Shown in pieces: positions 5,634 through 15,042 of a stretch of DNA of 19,256 bases; position 1 is the first letter of the stretch; each line of letters opens with the position of its first letter. A program made the position numbers and the translations under genes. The notes under the pieces were generated by a model. That model searched no databases. It saw only the letters and a program-made list of their open reading frames with translations, and was not told where the DNA came from. The stretch comes from an uncultured Brevundimonas sp. (lineage in GTDB: Bacteria > Pseudomonadota > Alphaproteobacteria > Caulobacterales > Caulobacteraceae), in contig CAMPGL010000023.1 of NCBI GenBank assembly GCA_946885435.1, positions 1-19,256 of the forward strand. The letters run 5' to 3'.

Positions 5634-8240
5634 ATGAACGTCGTCGTCGTCGAGAGCCCGGCCAAGGCCAAGACCATCAACAAATACCTGGGTTCCGACT
5701 ACCACGTGCTGGCTTCCTACGGGCACGTGCGCGACCTGCCGCCCAAGGACGGCTCGGTCCGCCCAGACGACGACTTCGCCATGGAGTGGGAGGTCGACGC
5801 AAAGGCCGCCCGCCGCGTCTCGGAAATAGCCGAGGCCATGAAGGGCGCTGACCGCCTGATCCTGGCCACCGACCCGGATCGGGAGGGCGAGGCCATCAGC
5901 TGGCACGTGCTGGAGATCCTCCAGAAGAAGCGGCTGCTGAAGGACAAGCAGGTCCAGCGCGTCACCTTCAACGCCATCACCAAGTCCGCCGTGTCCGAGG
6001 CCATGGCCCGGCCGCGCGACATCGACATGGAGTTGGTGGAGGCCTACCTCGCGCGCCGCGCGCTCGACTATCTGGTGGGCTTCACCCTGTCGCCGGTGTT
6101 GTGGCGCAAGCTGCCCGGCGCGCGTTCGGCCGGACGGGTCCAGTCCGTGGCGCTGCGTCTCGTCGTCGACCGCGAGATCGAGATCGAGAAGTTCCGGGCC
6201 CAGGAATACTGGACCGTCGAGGCCGACGTGACCGCGGAAGGGCCGCCTTTCGTGGCCCGCCTCGTGACGCACGAGGGCAAGAAGCTCACCAAGTTCGACC
6301 TGGCCAACGAGGCCTCCGCCCAGGCCGCGCGCGCCGCGGTGGAGCAGGGCGGCTTCACCGTACGGTCCGTCGAGAAGAAGCCGGCGCGCCGGACACCGCC
6401 GCCGCCCTTCACCACCTCGACCCTCCAGCAGGAGGCCTCGCGCAAGCTCGGCTTCTCGGCCCAGCGCACCATGCAGGCGGCGCAGAAGCTGTACGAGGGC
6501 GTGGACGGCGAGGGTGGCCTGATCACCTATATGCGGACCGACGGGGTGGACGTGGCGCCCGAGGCGCTGGCCGAGGCCCGCGAGGTCATCAAGGATCGCT
6601 TCGGGCCGGCCTATGTCCCGGACGAGCCGCGCCGCTACAAGTCCAAGCAGAAGAACGCCCAGGAGGCCCACGAGGCCATCCGTCCGACCAGCCTGGCGCG
6701 GCGGCCCGAAAGCCTGCGTCTCGATGACGACCTGCGCCGCCTCTATGAGCTGATCTGGCGGCGTATGGCCGCCTGCCAGATGGAGGCCGCCAAGGTCGAG
6801 CGCACCACCATCGAGCTGGAGACCGCTGACGGTCGCACCGGCCTGCGCGCCACCGGACAGGTGGTGACCTTCGACGGCTATCTCGCTGTCTATGAGGAAG
6901 GCCGCGACGATTCCGACGACGAGGAAGGCGGCCGCCTGCCGTCGGTCCGCGAAGGCGCCACCGCCAAGGTCGAGACCGCCCGCGCCGACCAGCACTTCAC
7001 CGAGCCGCCGCCGCGCTATTCCGAGGCCAGCCTGGTCAAGCGCATGGAGGAGCTCGGCATCGGCCGGCCCTCGACCTACGCCTCGATCCTGACAGTCCTG
7101 CGCGACCGCCAGTACGTGCGGATGGACCGCAACCGCTTCGTGCCGGAAGACACCGGCCGGCTGGCCATCGCCTTCCTCGAGCAGTTCTTCGACAAGTACA
7201 TCGGCTACGACTTCACCGCCGGCCTGGAGGAGCAACTCGACCGGGTCTCGGCCGGTGAGGTCGACTGGAAGGCGGTGCTACGCGACTTCTGGACCGACTT
7301 CGGCCCGTCGGCCCAGGAGGTCATGGCGCGCCAGGGCGTGATCGACGCGCTCGACGAGGCCATCGGTCCCTACCTCTTCCCGCCCAAGGCGGACGGCTCG
7401 GACAGCCGCGTCTGCCCGGCCTGCGGGACGGGCCGACTGCACCTGAAGGCCAGCTTCAAGATGAAGTCGACCTTCATCGGCTGCTCCAACTATCCGGAGT
7501 GCCGTTACACGCGTGGCTTCGGCGCGGGCGGCGAGCAGGGCGAGAGCCTGGACCAGGACCGCGAACTGGGGATCGACCCCGCCACCGGCCAGCCGGTCAT
7601 GCTCAAGAACGGCCGCTTCGGCCCTTATGTCGAAACCCCGGTCGAGGGCGACAAGCCGCGCCGGTCCTCCATCCCCAAGGGATGGGAGCCGCGCTCGCTG
7701 GACCTGGAGCAGGCCCTGCGCCTGCTCAGCCTGCCGCGTGAGGTCGGGCCTCACCCCGAGGACGGCAAGATGATCACGGCCGGGCTCGGCCGCTACGGCC
7801 CCTTCGTCGCTCACGCCGGCACCTACGCCAACGTCTCGGACATTCAGGAGGTGTTCGACATCGGTCTGAACCGCGCCGTCACCCTGCTGGCCGAGAAGCG
7901 CTCGGGCGCCAACCGTCGCGGGGGCGCCTCGGCCAGCGCGCTGAAGGACCTCGGCCCGCACCCCGAGACCGGAGACGCCATCCAGATCATGCCCGGCCGC
8001 TTCGGGCCCTATGTGAAGTCCGGCAAGATCAACGCCACCCTGCCCAAGACGCTCGACCCCGCCGTCGTCACGCTGGAAGAGGCCGTCGCGTTGCTGGCCG
8101 CCAAGGCCGCCAAGGGGCCGGCCAAGAAGCCGGCGCGCGCCGCCGCCAAGCCGAAGGCGGCCGCGAAGCCCAAGGCGCCAGCCAAGACCAAGGCGCCCGC
8201 CAAACCCAGGGCGAAGAGGGCGGCCAAGGCGCAGGCGTAA
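5634..8240 (+). CDS. topA: DNA topoisomerase I (type IA)
   Basis: An 868-residue type IA topoisomerase that relaxes negative supercoils. The Toprim domain has Glu7 (VVVVESPAKAK) and the acidic triad Asp80-Pro-Asp82-Arg-Glu84. The catalytic tyrosine is Tyr299 in ITYMRTDG, and GARSAGRVQSVALRL is the conserved core motif. One four-Cys zinc finger is visible (Cys594, Cys597, Cys617, Cys623), followed by three C-terminal repeats each marked by GRFGPYV or GRYGPFV. The last ~45 residues are a Lys/Ala/Pro tail resembling histone H1-like sequence. ATG 5634 is chosen because family homology starts there and GGGGAGG lies 11 bases upstream; an in-frame start at 5574 adds 20 non-conserved residues. It follows dprA, a common alphaproteobacterial order, but has its own promoter. 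Confidence 0.97.
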   Translation: MNVVVVESPAKAKTINKYLGSDYHVLASYGHVRDLPPKDGSVRPDDDFAMEWEVDAKAARRVSEIAEAMKGADRLILATDPDREGEAISWHVLEILQKKRLLKDKQVQRVTFNAITKSAVSEAMARPRDIDMELVEAYLARRALDYLVGFTLSPVLWRKLPGARSAGRVQSVALRLVVDREIEIEKFRAQEYWTVEADVTAEGPPFVARLVTHEGKKLTKFDLANEASAQAARAAVEQGGFTVRSVEKKPARRTPPPPFTTSTLQQEASRKLGFSAQRTMQAAQKLYEGVDGEGGLITYMRTDGVDVAPEALAEAREVIKDRFGPAYVPDEPRRYKSKQKNAQEAHEAIRPTSLARRPESLRLDDDLRRLYELIWRRMAACQMEAAKVERTTIELETADGRTGLRATGQVVTFDGYLAVYEEGRDDSDDEEGGRLPSVREGATAKVETARADQHFTEPPPRYSEASLVKRMEELGIGRPSTYASILTVLRDRQYVRMDRNRFVPEDTGRLAIAFLEQFFDKYIGYDFTAGLEEQLDRVSAGEVDWKAVLRDFWTDFGPSAQEVMARQGVIDALDEAIGPYLFPPKADGSDSRVCPACGTGRLHLKASFKMKSTFIGCSNYPECRYTRGFGAGGEQGESLDQDRELGIDPATGQPVMLKNGRFGPYVETPVEGDKPRRSSIPKGWEPRSLDLEQALRLLSLPREVGPHPEDGKMITAGLGRYGPFVAHAGTYANVSDIQEVFDIGLNRAVTLLAEKRSGANRRGGASASALKDLGPHPETGDAIQIMPGRFGPYVKSGKINATLPKTLDPAVVTLEEAVALLAAKAAKGPAKKPARAAAKPKAAAKPKAPAKTKAPAKPRAKRAAKAQA

Positions 8241-8272
8241 CTCCCGGCGGGCATGGCGTCGGTCCGCCGATG

Positions 8273-8301
8273 TTGCACCAGCGAAGGCGAACCGCTATCT
8301 T
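8273..8301 (+). promoter_or_regulatory. rpoZ-spoT promoter
   Basis: TTGCAC (8273-8278), a 17-base spacer and TATCTT (8296-8301, context GCTATCTT) form the best promoter in the window. The predicted start is near 8308, giving a leader of about 32 bases with the purine-rich AAAAGAGA upstream of the rpoZ ATG. Confidence 0.65.
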
Positions 8302-8339
8302 CATCGGCTACTCCCCGACTTCGTGAAAAGAGACTCCGC

Positions 8340-8699
8340 ATGGCACGCGTCACCGTCGAAGACTGCGTCGAGAAGGTCCCGAACCGTTTCGGACTGGTCC
8401 TGCTGGCCGCGCATCGCGCCCGCTCGATCTCCAACGGCGCGGCCCTGATGCTTGACCGGGACAACGACAAGAACCCGGTCGTCGCCCTGCGCGAACTCGC
8501 CGAAGACGCGGTGAGCCCGGAGGTCCTGCAGGACAACCTGGTCACGACGCTGCAACGCGTCGATGAGCGTACCGAGCAGGAAGAAGAGGCCGAGACCCTC
8601 GCCCTGCTGGCCGAGCCCCAGCACATGCAGATGAGCGAGCATGAGCTGCTGCGCGCGCTGCAGAGCGACCGTGACGGCGGCCAGGAGGAGCGCTACTGA
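8340..8699 (+). CDS. rpoZ: RNA polymerase omega subunit
   Basis: A 119-residue protein matching omega, which binds the beta' subunit and helps RNA polymerase assemble; in proteobacteria it also contributes to a ppGpp-binding site. The conserved N-terminus is present ([27 protein letters not shown]) and is followed by the [15 protein letters not shown] segment. The acidic, Gln-rich C-terminal tail is typical of the longer alphaproteobacterial form. It starts at ATG 8340 and its stop overlaps the proposed CTG start of spoT. Pairing omega with the ppGpp enzyme in one transcript is a conserved arrangement and links the alarmone to its target. Confidence 0.96.
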   Translation: MARVTVEDCVEKVPNRFGLVLLAAHRARSISNGAALMLDRDNDKNPVVALRELAEDAVSPEVLQDNLVTTLQRVDERTEQEEEAETLALLAEPQHMQMSEHELLRALQSDRDGGQEERY

Positions 8700-10975
8700 C
8701 GGACGCCAAGGTCGAAGGTCCGAAACCGGTCCCGACGTCGGCTCCCCAGCCGGCGCCGCCCGCCGCGACGGCCGCCAACGAATCGACCTCGCGTCCGCCC
8801 GCGCGCGCCAAATATCTCCGCCAGTTCGAGCTAACCGATCGGGTCAAGGCCTATGACCCGGGCGCCGACGAGGCGTTGCTCGACAAGGCCTATGTGTACG
8901 CGACCCAGATGCACGGCGCGCAGCTGCGCGCCTCGGGCGATCCCTATTTCGCCCACCCCATCCAGGTCGCCGGTATCCTGACGGAGTACCGACTGGACAC
9001 GGCCTCGATCGTCACGGCCCTGCTCCATGACGTCATCGAGGACACGCCGGCCACCAAGGCCGACATCGCCGAGCGTTTCGGGACCGAGGTCGCCGACCTG
9101 GTCGAGGGCGTCACCAAGCTGTCGCGCCTGGAGCTTCAGGCCGAGCAGGTCCGCCAGGCCGAGAACCTGCGCAAATTCATCCTCGCCATCTCCAAGGACG
9201 TGCGCGTCCTGCTGGTGAAGCTGGCCGACCGTCTGCACAACATGCGGACGCTGAAGTACGTGAAGCCGGAGAAGCGCGAGCGCATCTCCCGCGAAACGCT
9301 CGAGGTCTACGCCCCGCTGGGCCGCTCGATCGGCATGCACCGCATCGCGACCGAGCTGGAGGAGCTGGCGTTCGAGCACCTGCATCCCTCGGCTCGGGAC
9401 GCCATCATCCGGCGCCTGACCGCGCTGAAGCTGGAGCAGGGCGCCGCGGTGGGGCGCGTGACGGCCGAACTGGAAGCCACGCTGAAGGCCGCCGGCATCG
9501 ACGCGCGGGTCTTCGGCCGCGAGAAGACGCCCTATTCGATCTGGCGCAAGCTGCAGCGGAAGTCGGTCGGCTTTTCAGCCCTGTCGGACATCTACGCCTT
9601 CCGCGTCATCGTGGAGACGGAGGCCGAGTGCTACGCGGCGCTCGGCGTCATCCACCAGTCGTGGTCGATGGCCCCGGGCCGGTTCAAGGACTACATCTCG
9701 ACCCCCAAATCCAACAACTACCGCTCGCTGCACACCACGGTCGTGGGGCCGATGGGCGTGCGAATCGAGCTGCAGATCCGCACCGAGGCCATGGACCGGA
9801 TCGCCGAGAACGGCGTGGCCGCGCACTGGCGCTACAAGGACGACAGCTACGGCTTCGACCCTGACGCGGCGGCGGAGGCCGGCGGGCGCGACCCGCTCCA
9901 GACCCTCAGGCACCTGGTCCAGGTGGTCGAGCATGGCGGCGAATCCGACGAGTGGGTCGAGCACGCCAAGCTCGAGATGTATCTCGACCAGGTCTTCGTC
10001 TTCACGCCCAAGGGCGAGCTGATCACTCTGCCGACCGGGGCCATGCCGCTCGATTTCGCCTATGCCGTGCACACCGAGGTAGGCGATTCCGCCGTGGGCG
10101 TGCTGGTCAACGGCGAGCACCGGCCGATGCGCACGCTGCTGCAGAACGGCGACGTGGTCGAGATCATCCGGGAGAAGGGCGCCGCCATCCCGCCGGACTG
10201 GCGTTCGCTGGCGGTGACCGGCCGGGCCCGTTCGGCCATCCGTCGGCACATCCGCTCGCTGGAGCGCGAGGAGTTCGGCAAGCTCGGCCGCAGCTCGCTC
10301 GAACAGGCCTTCGTCCGCGCCGGCAAGAAGCTCAAGGAGACGAGCCTGGCCCCCGCGCTGGAACGGCTCAGCCTCGCTTCCGAAGACGAGCTCTACGACT
10401 CCCTCGGTCGCGGCCGCATCGCCCCGGGCGCGGTGATGGAAGCCCTGTTCCCCGCCATGAAGGCCGAGGAGCGCAGGGCCGTCCGTGCGCGCACCCGCAT
10501 CGACGGCGGCAAGGCCGGCCGCCTGTTCGTGCGTGGCGGGGGCCTGACGCCCGGCGTCAGCATCCATTTCGCGCCCTGCTGCTCGCCGGTGCCGGGCGAC
10601 CGGATCGTCGGCATCGTCCAGCCGGGGCAGGGCCTGACCGTCCACGTCATCGACTGCGAGCGGCTGGCCGAATACCAGAACCAGGACGACCTCTGGCGCG
10701 ACCTGCAGTGGACCCCGCAGGCCGAGCGGCTCGGGCTGGCGGCCGCCTCGCTCAGGGCCAACATCCGCAACGCGCCGGGCGTGCTCGGCCAAGCCTGCAC
10801 CATCATCGGCGAGGCGGGCGGCAACATCCTGAACCTGAAGATGACCCACCGGCGCGAGGACTTCTTCGAGGTCCTGTTCGAGGTCGAGGTCACCGACGCC
10901 CGGCACGCCACGGTCATCGCCGCGGCGCTTCGCGCCAATCCGTCGATCGAAACGGTCGAGCGGACGAAGGGCTGA
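8696..10975 (+). CDS. spoT: bifunctional (p)ppGpp synthetase/hydrolase, Rel/SpoT family (CTG start proposed)
   Basis: A 759-residue stringent-response enzyme from the proposed CTG. The hydrolase domain is intact ([18 protein letters not shown] at about 111-117). The synthetase domain carries R329-F-K-D332, the RxKD motif of bifunctional enzymes, then [17 protein letters not shown] (from about 431), a Cys-containing linker ([11 protein letters not shown]) and a C-terminal ACT domain (about 680-759) follow. The frame has a stop at 8672-8674 and no ATG, GTG or TTG until TTG 8876, which lies past the conserved [18 protein letters not shown] 8696 has AGGAGGAG five bases upstream and forms CTGA with the rpoZ stop. 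The first ~36 residues are a Pro/Ala-rich variable extension. It converges with the cytochrome gene three bases beyond its stop. Confidence 0.95.
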   Translation: MTDAKVEGPKPVPTSAPQPAPPAATAANESTSRPPARAKYLRQFELTDRVKAYDPGADEALLDKAYVYATQMHGAQLRASGDPYFAHPIQVAGILTEYRLDTASIVTALLHDVIEDTPATKADIAERFGTEVADLVEGVTKLSRLELQAEQVRQAENLRKFILAISKDVRVLLVKLADRLHNMRTLKYVKPEKRERISRETLEVYAPLGRSIGMHRIATELEELAFEHLHPSARDAIIRRLTALKLEQGAAVGRVTAELEATLKAAGIDARVFGREKTPYSIWRKLQRKSVGFSALSDIYAFRVIVETEAECYAALGVIHQSWSMAPGRFKDYISTPKSNNYRSLHTTVVGPMGVRIELQIRTEAMDRIAENGVAAHWRYKDDSYGFDPDAAAEAGGRDPLQTLRHLVQVVEHGGESDEWVEHAKLEMYLDQVFVFTPKGELITLPTGAMPLDFAYAVHTEVGDSAVGVLVNGEHRPMRTLLQNGDVVEIIREKGAAIPPDWRSLAVTGRARSAIRRHIRSLEREEFGKLGRSSLEQAFVRAGKKLKETSLAPALERLSLASEDELYDSLGRGRIAPGAVMEALFPAMKAEERRAVRARTRIDGGKAGRLFVRGGGLTPGVSIHFAPCCSPVPGDRIVGIVQPGQGLTVHVIDCERLAEYQNQDDLWRDLQWTPQAERLGLAAASLRANIRNAPGVLGQACTIIGEAGGNILNLKMTHRREDFFEVLFEVEVTDARHATVIAAALRANPSIETVERTKG

Positions 10976-10978
10976 AGC

Positions 10979-11479
10979 CTATTCCGGCGCGTAGCCGGTC
11001 TCGACCTTGAGATAAGCGATCAGGTCACGCCGGTCGGCCTCGTCCGGGATGCCGGCGAAGGCCATGCGGTTGCCAGGCAGAAATTCGCGCGGGGCGGCAA
11101 GCCACTGGTCGAGCTGTTCAGCTTCCCACTGGAAGTCGGCCGCCTGCAGCGCCTCGGAATAGCGGAAGTCCGGATGGGCGCCCGCCTCCCGACCGAACAG
11201 ACCCCACAGGTTCGGGCCGGTCATGTTGGCGCCGCCCTCGGGCAGGGTGTGGCACGACCGGCAGCGGGCGAAGACGCGCCGGCCGTTTTCGAGGTCGCCC
11301 TCGTTGTAGGGGGCCGGCAGGCTGACCAGCACGGCCTGGCGCTGCTCGTCGGTCATCTCGGGGCGCTCCGGAGCCGGAGCGGCCGGCGCCTCGGCCGTCT
11401 GGCTGTCGCCGCCCTGGCCGCAGGCCGTCAGGGCGAGAGCGAGGAGGGGAGCGAAAATCCAGGCGCGCATGGTGTTCAT
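10979..11479 (-). CDS. class I cytochrome c, lipoprotein
   Basis: A 166-residue membrane-anchored electron carrier. The N-terminus is a lipoprotein signal (LALTAC, Cys20, then Gly). A Glu/Pro/Ala-rich linker (about 25-45) leads to a single haem c site CRSCH at residues 73-77 and the likely axial Met139 in FLPGNRMAF. The layout resembles soluble cytochrome c of the mitochondrial c2/c552 type, tethered by lipid. Its start overlaps the hydrolase stop as ATGA, so translation is probably coupled; an alternative ATG lies three codons in. Partner oxidase or reductase genes are not in the window, so the electron donor and acceptor are unknown. Confidence 0.93.
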   Translation of the reverse strand: MNTMRAWIFAPLLALALTACGQGGDSQTAEAPAAPAPERPEMTDEQRQAVLVSLPAPYNEGDLENGRRVFARCRSCHTLPEGGANMTGPNLWGLFGREAGAHPDFRYSEALQAADFQWEAEQLDQWLAAPREFLPGNRMAFAGIPDEADRRDLIAYLKVETGYAPE

Positions 11480-12405
11480 CCTGTCTGGGCGGACGGCGAA
11501 AAAGGGGTCGAGAGGGCGAGCTCACAGGCGGCCGCCCCGAGCATGGCGGCCGTGGAGTCCACCGCCGCACGGGCGGCGGGCAGCAGGGGGGTCATGTTGG
11601 CGTAGCCGTGGGGCAGGGGCGTGAAACAGCGGGCGTGCACGGGAATCCCAAGCTGCTCGAGCCTGGCTTGGTAGGCGCGGCAATCCGGGCTGACCGGGTC
11701 GGCCGGACCGCCGTAGGTAAGGACGCAGGCCGGATCATCGCTCGCGTCCGTCTCCAGCAGGTTGGGCGGCGAGCCGACCAGGCGGGTGCGGATGATGCCG
11801 ACCGCCACGCGTCCGACCCGGCGCAGCCCCGCGTTCTCGGTGGCCCAGATCTCATCTTCGAGATGCAGCAGCGGATAGATCAGGCAGGTCAGGGGCACGG
11901 TTCCTGGCCGTTCGCGGTTCAGTTCGCGCGCGCAGGACAGGGCGAGGTACCCCCCGGCGGAGTCGCCGCCGAGCAGGAGGCTCGCGGAGCCCGTCGTCTG
12001 GAGCTCCCGCTCGAGGACCCAGCGAGCGGTCGCCATGGCGTCCTCGATCTGGGCGGGCCAGGCGTGCTCAGGCGCCAGCCGGTACTCGACCGACAGGATG
12101 GTCACGCCCGAGCCGTGCGCCAGCCGTCGGCACAGGGCGTCGTGGGTGCCGCTGTCGCAGAAGGTGAAGCCGCCGCCGTGCCAATAGATCATCAGCGGCG
12201 AACCGGGGGCCGTCTGGTGCGGCGCATAGAGCCGCGCGTTCAGCTGACCGGCTGGTCCGGGTATGACGAAGTCGCTGACCGCGCACATCTTCAGCGCGGC
12301 CTTGTCCCGGCCGACGGTGACGGCCTGGAGCGCCTTGCGCCCCGCGACCACGCCCAGGCCGTTCAACCGGTCGATCATCGCCGTTCGGCCTGGATCTCGG
12401 CCCAT
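11476..12405 (-). CDS. alpha/beta hydrolase (hormone-sensitive-lipase-like esterase)
   Basis: A 309-residue alpha/beta hydrolase-3 family protein. It has the oxyanion-hole motif HGGG (76-79), the nucleophile elbow GGDSAGG (Ser149), a likely acid in GGPADPVSPD (Asp236) and the catalytic His266 in LPHGYANM. The conserved SVEYRLAPEHAWPAQIEDA sits between. This matches HSL-type carboxylesterases acting on short acyl esters; the natural substrate cannot be read from sequence. ATG 12405 has GGGAGG three to four bases upstream; the inner ATG 12378 is an alternative start. No signal peptide is seen, so it is probably cytoplasmic. It begins 17 bases after the tRNA-Thr gene and is probably transcribed from the tRNA promoter. 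Confidence 0.92.
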   Translation of the reverse strand: MGRDPGRTAMIDRLNGLGVVAGRKALQAVTVGRDKAALKMCAVSDFVIPGPAGQLNARLYAPHQTAPGSPLMIYWHGGGFTFCDSGTHDALCRRLAHGSGVTILSVEYRLAPEHAWPAQIEDAMATARWVLERELQTTGSASLLLGGDSAGGYLALSCARELNRERPGTVPLTCLIYPLLHLEDEIWATENAGLRRVGRVAVGIIRTRLVGSPPNLLETDASDDPACVLTYGGPADPVSPDCRAYQARLEQLGIPVHARCFTPLPHGYANMTPLLPAARAAVDSTAAMLGAAACELALSTPFSPSAQTG

Positions 12406-12422
12406 GGGCCTCCCTCGAAAGC

Positions 12423-12497
<75 letters not shown>

Positions 12498-12505
12498 GCG
12501 AGGCC

Positions 12506-12534
12506 GTTATGGCGACGGCGCCGGGCGCCCGCAA
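12506..12534 (-). promoter_or_regulatory. candidate tRNA-Thr promoter
   Basis: On the minus strand TTGCGG (12534-12529) and CATAAC (12511-12506) are 17 bases apart. The predicted start is a few bases upstream of the mature tRNA 5' end at 12497. It would also serve the hydrolase and cytochrome genes downstream. Confidence 0.5.
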
Positions 12535-12544
12535 GCGCCTCGGC

Positions 12545-12572
12545 TTTGATCGTGGCGGCCCGCGCTCTATAT
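12545..12572 (+). promoter_or_regulatory. candidate metG promoter
   Basis: TTTGAT (12545-12550) precedes CTATAT (12567-12572) by 16 bases. The predicted start is near 12579, giving a leader of about 21 bases. It lies back to back with the tRNA-Thr promoter. Confidence 0.4.
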
Positions 12573-12599
12573 GGGCGCCTCGCTTCTCAACGGACTCGC

Positions 12600-14297
12600 A
12601 TGGCCCGCATCCTCATCACCTCGGCGCTGCCCTACATCAACGGCATCAAGCACCTGGGGAACCTGGCGGGCTCCATGCTGCCGGCCGACGTCTGGGCGCG
12701 GTTCAAGCGGGCGCAGGGCCATGAGGTCCTGTACATCTGCGCCACCGACGAGCACGGCACCCCGGCCGAGCTGGCGGCGGCCGCCGCCGGCCAGGACGTG
12801 CGCACCTATTGCGACGAGCAGCACGAGATCCAGAAGCGGGCAGGGGACCAGTTCGGCCTCAGCTACGACTGGTTCGGCCGCTCCTCCGGCGAACAGAACC
12901 GCCGTCTGACCCAGCACTTCGCAAAGGTGCTGGAGGACAACGGCCTGATCGAGGAACGGGTCGACCGGATGATCTATTCGGTCGACGACGCCCGCTTCCT
13001 GCCGGACCGCTACGTCGAGGGGACCTGCCCCCACTGCGCCTATGAGAAGGCGCGCGGCGACCAGTGCGACAACTGCGGCCGGCTGCTCGATCCGATGGAT
13101 CTGAAGGATCCCTATTCGGCGGTGTCGGGCTCCCGCAACCTCGAGGTGCGCGACACGCGGCACCTCTATCTGCTGCAGACAAAGCTGGCCGATCGCATCC
13201 GGGACTGGGTCGGGCGGACGGACCTGCAGCCCCTGGCCCGCTCCATCGCCTACAAACACCTCGACGAGGGCCTGATCGACCGGGGCATCACTCGCGACCT
13301 GAAGTGGGGCGTGCCGGTTGTCGGCCCCGACGGCGGCCCGCGTCCCGGCATGGAGGGCAAGGTCTTCTACGTCTGGTTCGACGCGCCGATCGAATACATC
13401 GCAGCGACCGAGGAGTGGGCGGACGCTACGGGCCGCAGCTGGCGGGACTGGTGGCGCACCGACGAGGGCGCCGAAGACGTCCGCTACGTCCAGTTCATGG
13501 GCAAGGACAACGTCGCCTTCCACACGGTCAGCTTCCCCGTGACGATCCTGGGCTCGGGCGAGCCGTGGAAGACGGTCGATACGCTCAAGGCCTTCAACTG
13601 GCTGAACTGGTACGGCGGCAAATTCTCGACCAGCCAGAAGCGCGGCGTCTTCATGGACCAGGCGCTGGAGCTGCTGCCGGCCGACTACTGGCGCTGGTAC
13701 CTGACGGCCTATGGCCCCGAGCATTCGGATTCGGCCTTCACCTGGGAGCAGTTCCAGGCCGCGACCAACAAGGACCTGGCGGATGTGCTGGGCAACTTCG
13801 TCAACCGCATCGTCAAGTTCGCCGAGAGCAAGTTCGACGGCAAGGTCCCCTCGGGCGGGGAGGCGGGGCCGCTGGAGGCCAGGCTGGAGGCGGATGTCCG
13901 CGCCGGGATCGCCGAGGCGACCGAGCATTTCGAGGCGATGGAGTTCCGCAAGGCGGCTCAGGCGCTGCGCGCCGTGTGGGTGCTGGGCAACGAATATCTG
14001 CAGGAGGCCGCGCCCTGGACGGCCTTCAAGACCGACGTCGACCGGGCGGCGGTGGGCGTGCGCACCGGCCTGAATCTCGTGGCCCTGTTCGCGCGTCTGG
14101 CCGCGCCGATCATCCCCTTCGCCGCCGAGCGTATCGCCGCCTCGGTCGGATCAACCGATCTGAGCTGGCCCTCGGCCGACGCCGATGTCCTGAACGTCCT
14201 GTCGCCGGGCCGGCCGGTGCAGGCCGGCGGCGTTCTCTTCGCGAAGATCGAGGACGCCCAGGTGGCCGACTGGACCGCCCGTTTCGGCGGTTCCTAG
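12600..14297 (+). CDS. metG: methionyl-tRNA synthetase
   Basis: A 565-residue class I aminoacyl-tRNA synthetase that charges tRNA(Met). The HIGH-like signature is HLGN (18-21), the zinc knuckle is the CPHC/CDNC pair (Cys143, Cys146, Cys156, Cys159), and the KMSKS equivalent is KFSTS (341-345). [13 protein letters not shown] and WFDAPIEYI are family core motifs, and an anticodon-binding helical domain fills the C-terminal third. It ends without the extra dimerisation (tRNA-binding) domain found in the 677-residue E. coli enzyme. ATG 12600 is chosen because homology begins at [15 protein letters not shown]; an upstream in-frame start adds 18 unconserved residues that overlap the promoter. Its stop shares the bases CTAG with the convergent FKBP gene. 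Confidence 0.97.
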   Translation: MARILITSALPYINGIKHLGNLAGSMLPADVWARFKRAQGHEVLYICATDEHGTPAELAAAAAGQDVRTYCDEQHEIQKRAGDQFGLSYDWFGRSSGEQNRRLTQHFAKVLEDNGLIEERVDRMIYSVDDARFLPDRYVEGTCPHCAYEKARGDQCDNCGRLLDPMDLKDPYSAVSGSRNLEVRDTRHLYLLQTKLADRIRDWVGRTDLQPLARSIAYKHLDEGLIDRGITRDLKWGVPVVGPDGGPRPGMEGKVFYVWFDAPIEYIAATEEWADATGRSWRDWWRTDEGAEDVRYVQFMGKDNVAFHTVSFPVTILGSGEPWKTVDTLKAFNWLNWYGGKFSTSQKRGVFMDQALELLPADYWRWYLTAYGPEHSDSAFTWEQFQAATNKDLADVLGNFVNRIVKFAESKFDGKVPSGGEAGPLEARLEADVRAGIAEATEHFEAMEFRKAAQALRAVWVLGNEYLQEAAPWTAFKTDVDRAAVGVRTGLNLVALFARLAAPIIPFAAERIAASVGSTDLSWPSADADVLNVLSPGRPVQAGGVLFAKIEDAQVADWTARFGGS

Positions 14298-14788
14298 GGG
14301 TTCACCGCGATCAGCTCGACCCGGAACAGCAGGGTCGAGTTGGGCGGGATGAGGTCGCCGCCGACCCAGCGGTCGCCGTAGGCGAGGTCAGCGGGGATGG
14401 CGAACTCGAAGGTCTCGCCCTCGCGCATCAGCTGCACGCCCTCGGTCCAGCCGGCGATGACGCGGTTCAGCGGAAACTCGATGGGCTCGCCGGCGTCGTA
14501 GGAGCTGTCGAAGGTGCGGCCGTCGATGAAGGTCCCGGCGTAATGGACTCGCACCGTGTCGGTCGGGCCGGGGCGAGCGCCGGACGGGCTAGCGTCGCCG
14601 ACGCGGCGATACTGCAGGCCGCTGTCGGTGGTGGTCCAGCCGCGGCGGGTGGCGTTCCAGGCCAGATAGGCGGCCTGGCCGGCTTCCCAGCCGGCCTGGC
14701 TGGGCTCGGTCGGCGCGACCGTGACGGGCGCAGCGGTGGCGCAGGCGGACAGCAGGGCTGCAGCGGCGATGAGGGCGATGCGAGTCAT
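14294..14788 (-). CDS. FKBP-type peptidyl-prolyl cis-trans isomerase, lipoprotein
   Basis: A 164-residue prolyl isomerase with a lipoprotein signal (LLSAC, Cys16), so it is probably attached to a membrane facing the periplasm. A linker with the segment [20 protein letters not shown] leads to the FKBP domain (about 75-164). The usual active-site aromatics are present: Tyr83 (VHYAGT), Asp94 (FDSS), Trp114 ([11 protein letters not shown]), Tyr137 (AYGD) and Phe155. It likely helps fold exported proteins. No ribosome binding site precedes the ATG. A promoter-like GCTAAGC sits 11-17 bases upstream, so a very short or absent leader is possible. An 11-bp-arm inverted repeat lies just upstream. Confidence 0.93.
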   Translation of the reverse strand: MTRIALIAAAALLSACATAAPVTVAPTEPSQAGWEAGQAAYLAWNATRRGWTTTDSGLQYRRVGDASPSGARPGPTDTVRVHYAGTFIDGRTFDSSYDAGEPIEFPLNRVIAGWTEGVQLMREGETFEFAIPADLAYGDRWVGGDLIPPNSTLLFRVELIAVNP

Positions 14789-14823
14789 GCCGCAAGGCTT
14801 AGCATGCCCGCCACACGAACAAA

Positions 14824-14850
14824 CGGCGTTCCGGATGGACCGGAACGCCG
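14824..14850. repeat. perfect inverted repeat (11-bp arms)
   Basis: CGGCGTTCCGG (14824-14834) and CCGGAACGCCG (14840-14850) flank the centre ATGGA. On the minus strand the stem is followed by TTTGTTCG, which resembles a short terminator tail; on the plus strand it is followed by CCAGTTCTTC. It sits between the divergent FKBP and Tad genes, next to the FKBP promoter region, so either a terminator or an operator is possible. Confidence 0.6.
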
Positions 14851-15042
14851 CCAGTTCTTCGCACGACGCCCTGTGCTTCGTCGGGGGGAACCAGGGTGGG
14901 GCGGCGTGCGCAGGGAGAACAGCGACACCCCCGGAAGAGTTCCCGATATCCAGCCCTTGATGGTTGACGCCCGCTAACGCGATTTGTTGCCGAAACGTTG
15001 AGCCCGGTCACCGACACTCTCGGCGAGGATCGGAGGGCGGGC
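14851..15042. other. intergenic region upstream of the Tad-like genes
   Basis: No convincing gene or strong promoter was found. TTGACG at 14965-14970 is a possible -35, but no good -10 follows at the right spacing. A minus-strand frame crossing this region (14799-15074) reads as Arg/Pro/Ser-rich sequence with no homology I recognise and was not called. Confidence 0.4.

Noticed and set aside
8245..8269. CGGCGG/CCGCCG inverted repeat after topA as a terminator
   Set aside because: Only six pairs, a 13-base loop and no T-run; likely to arise by chance at this GC content.
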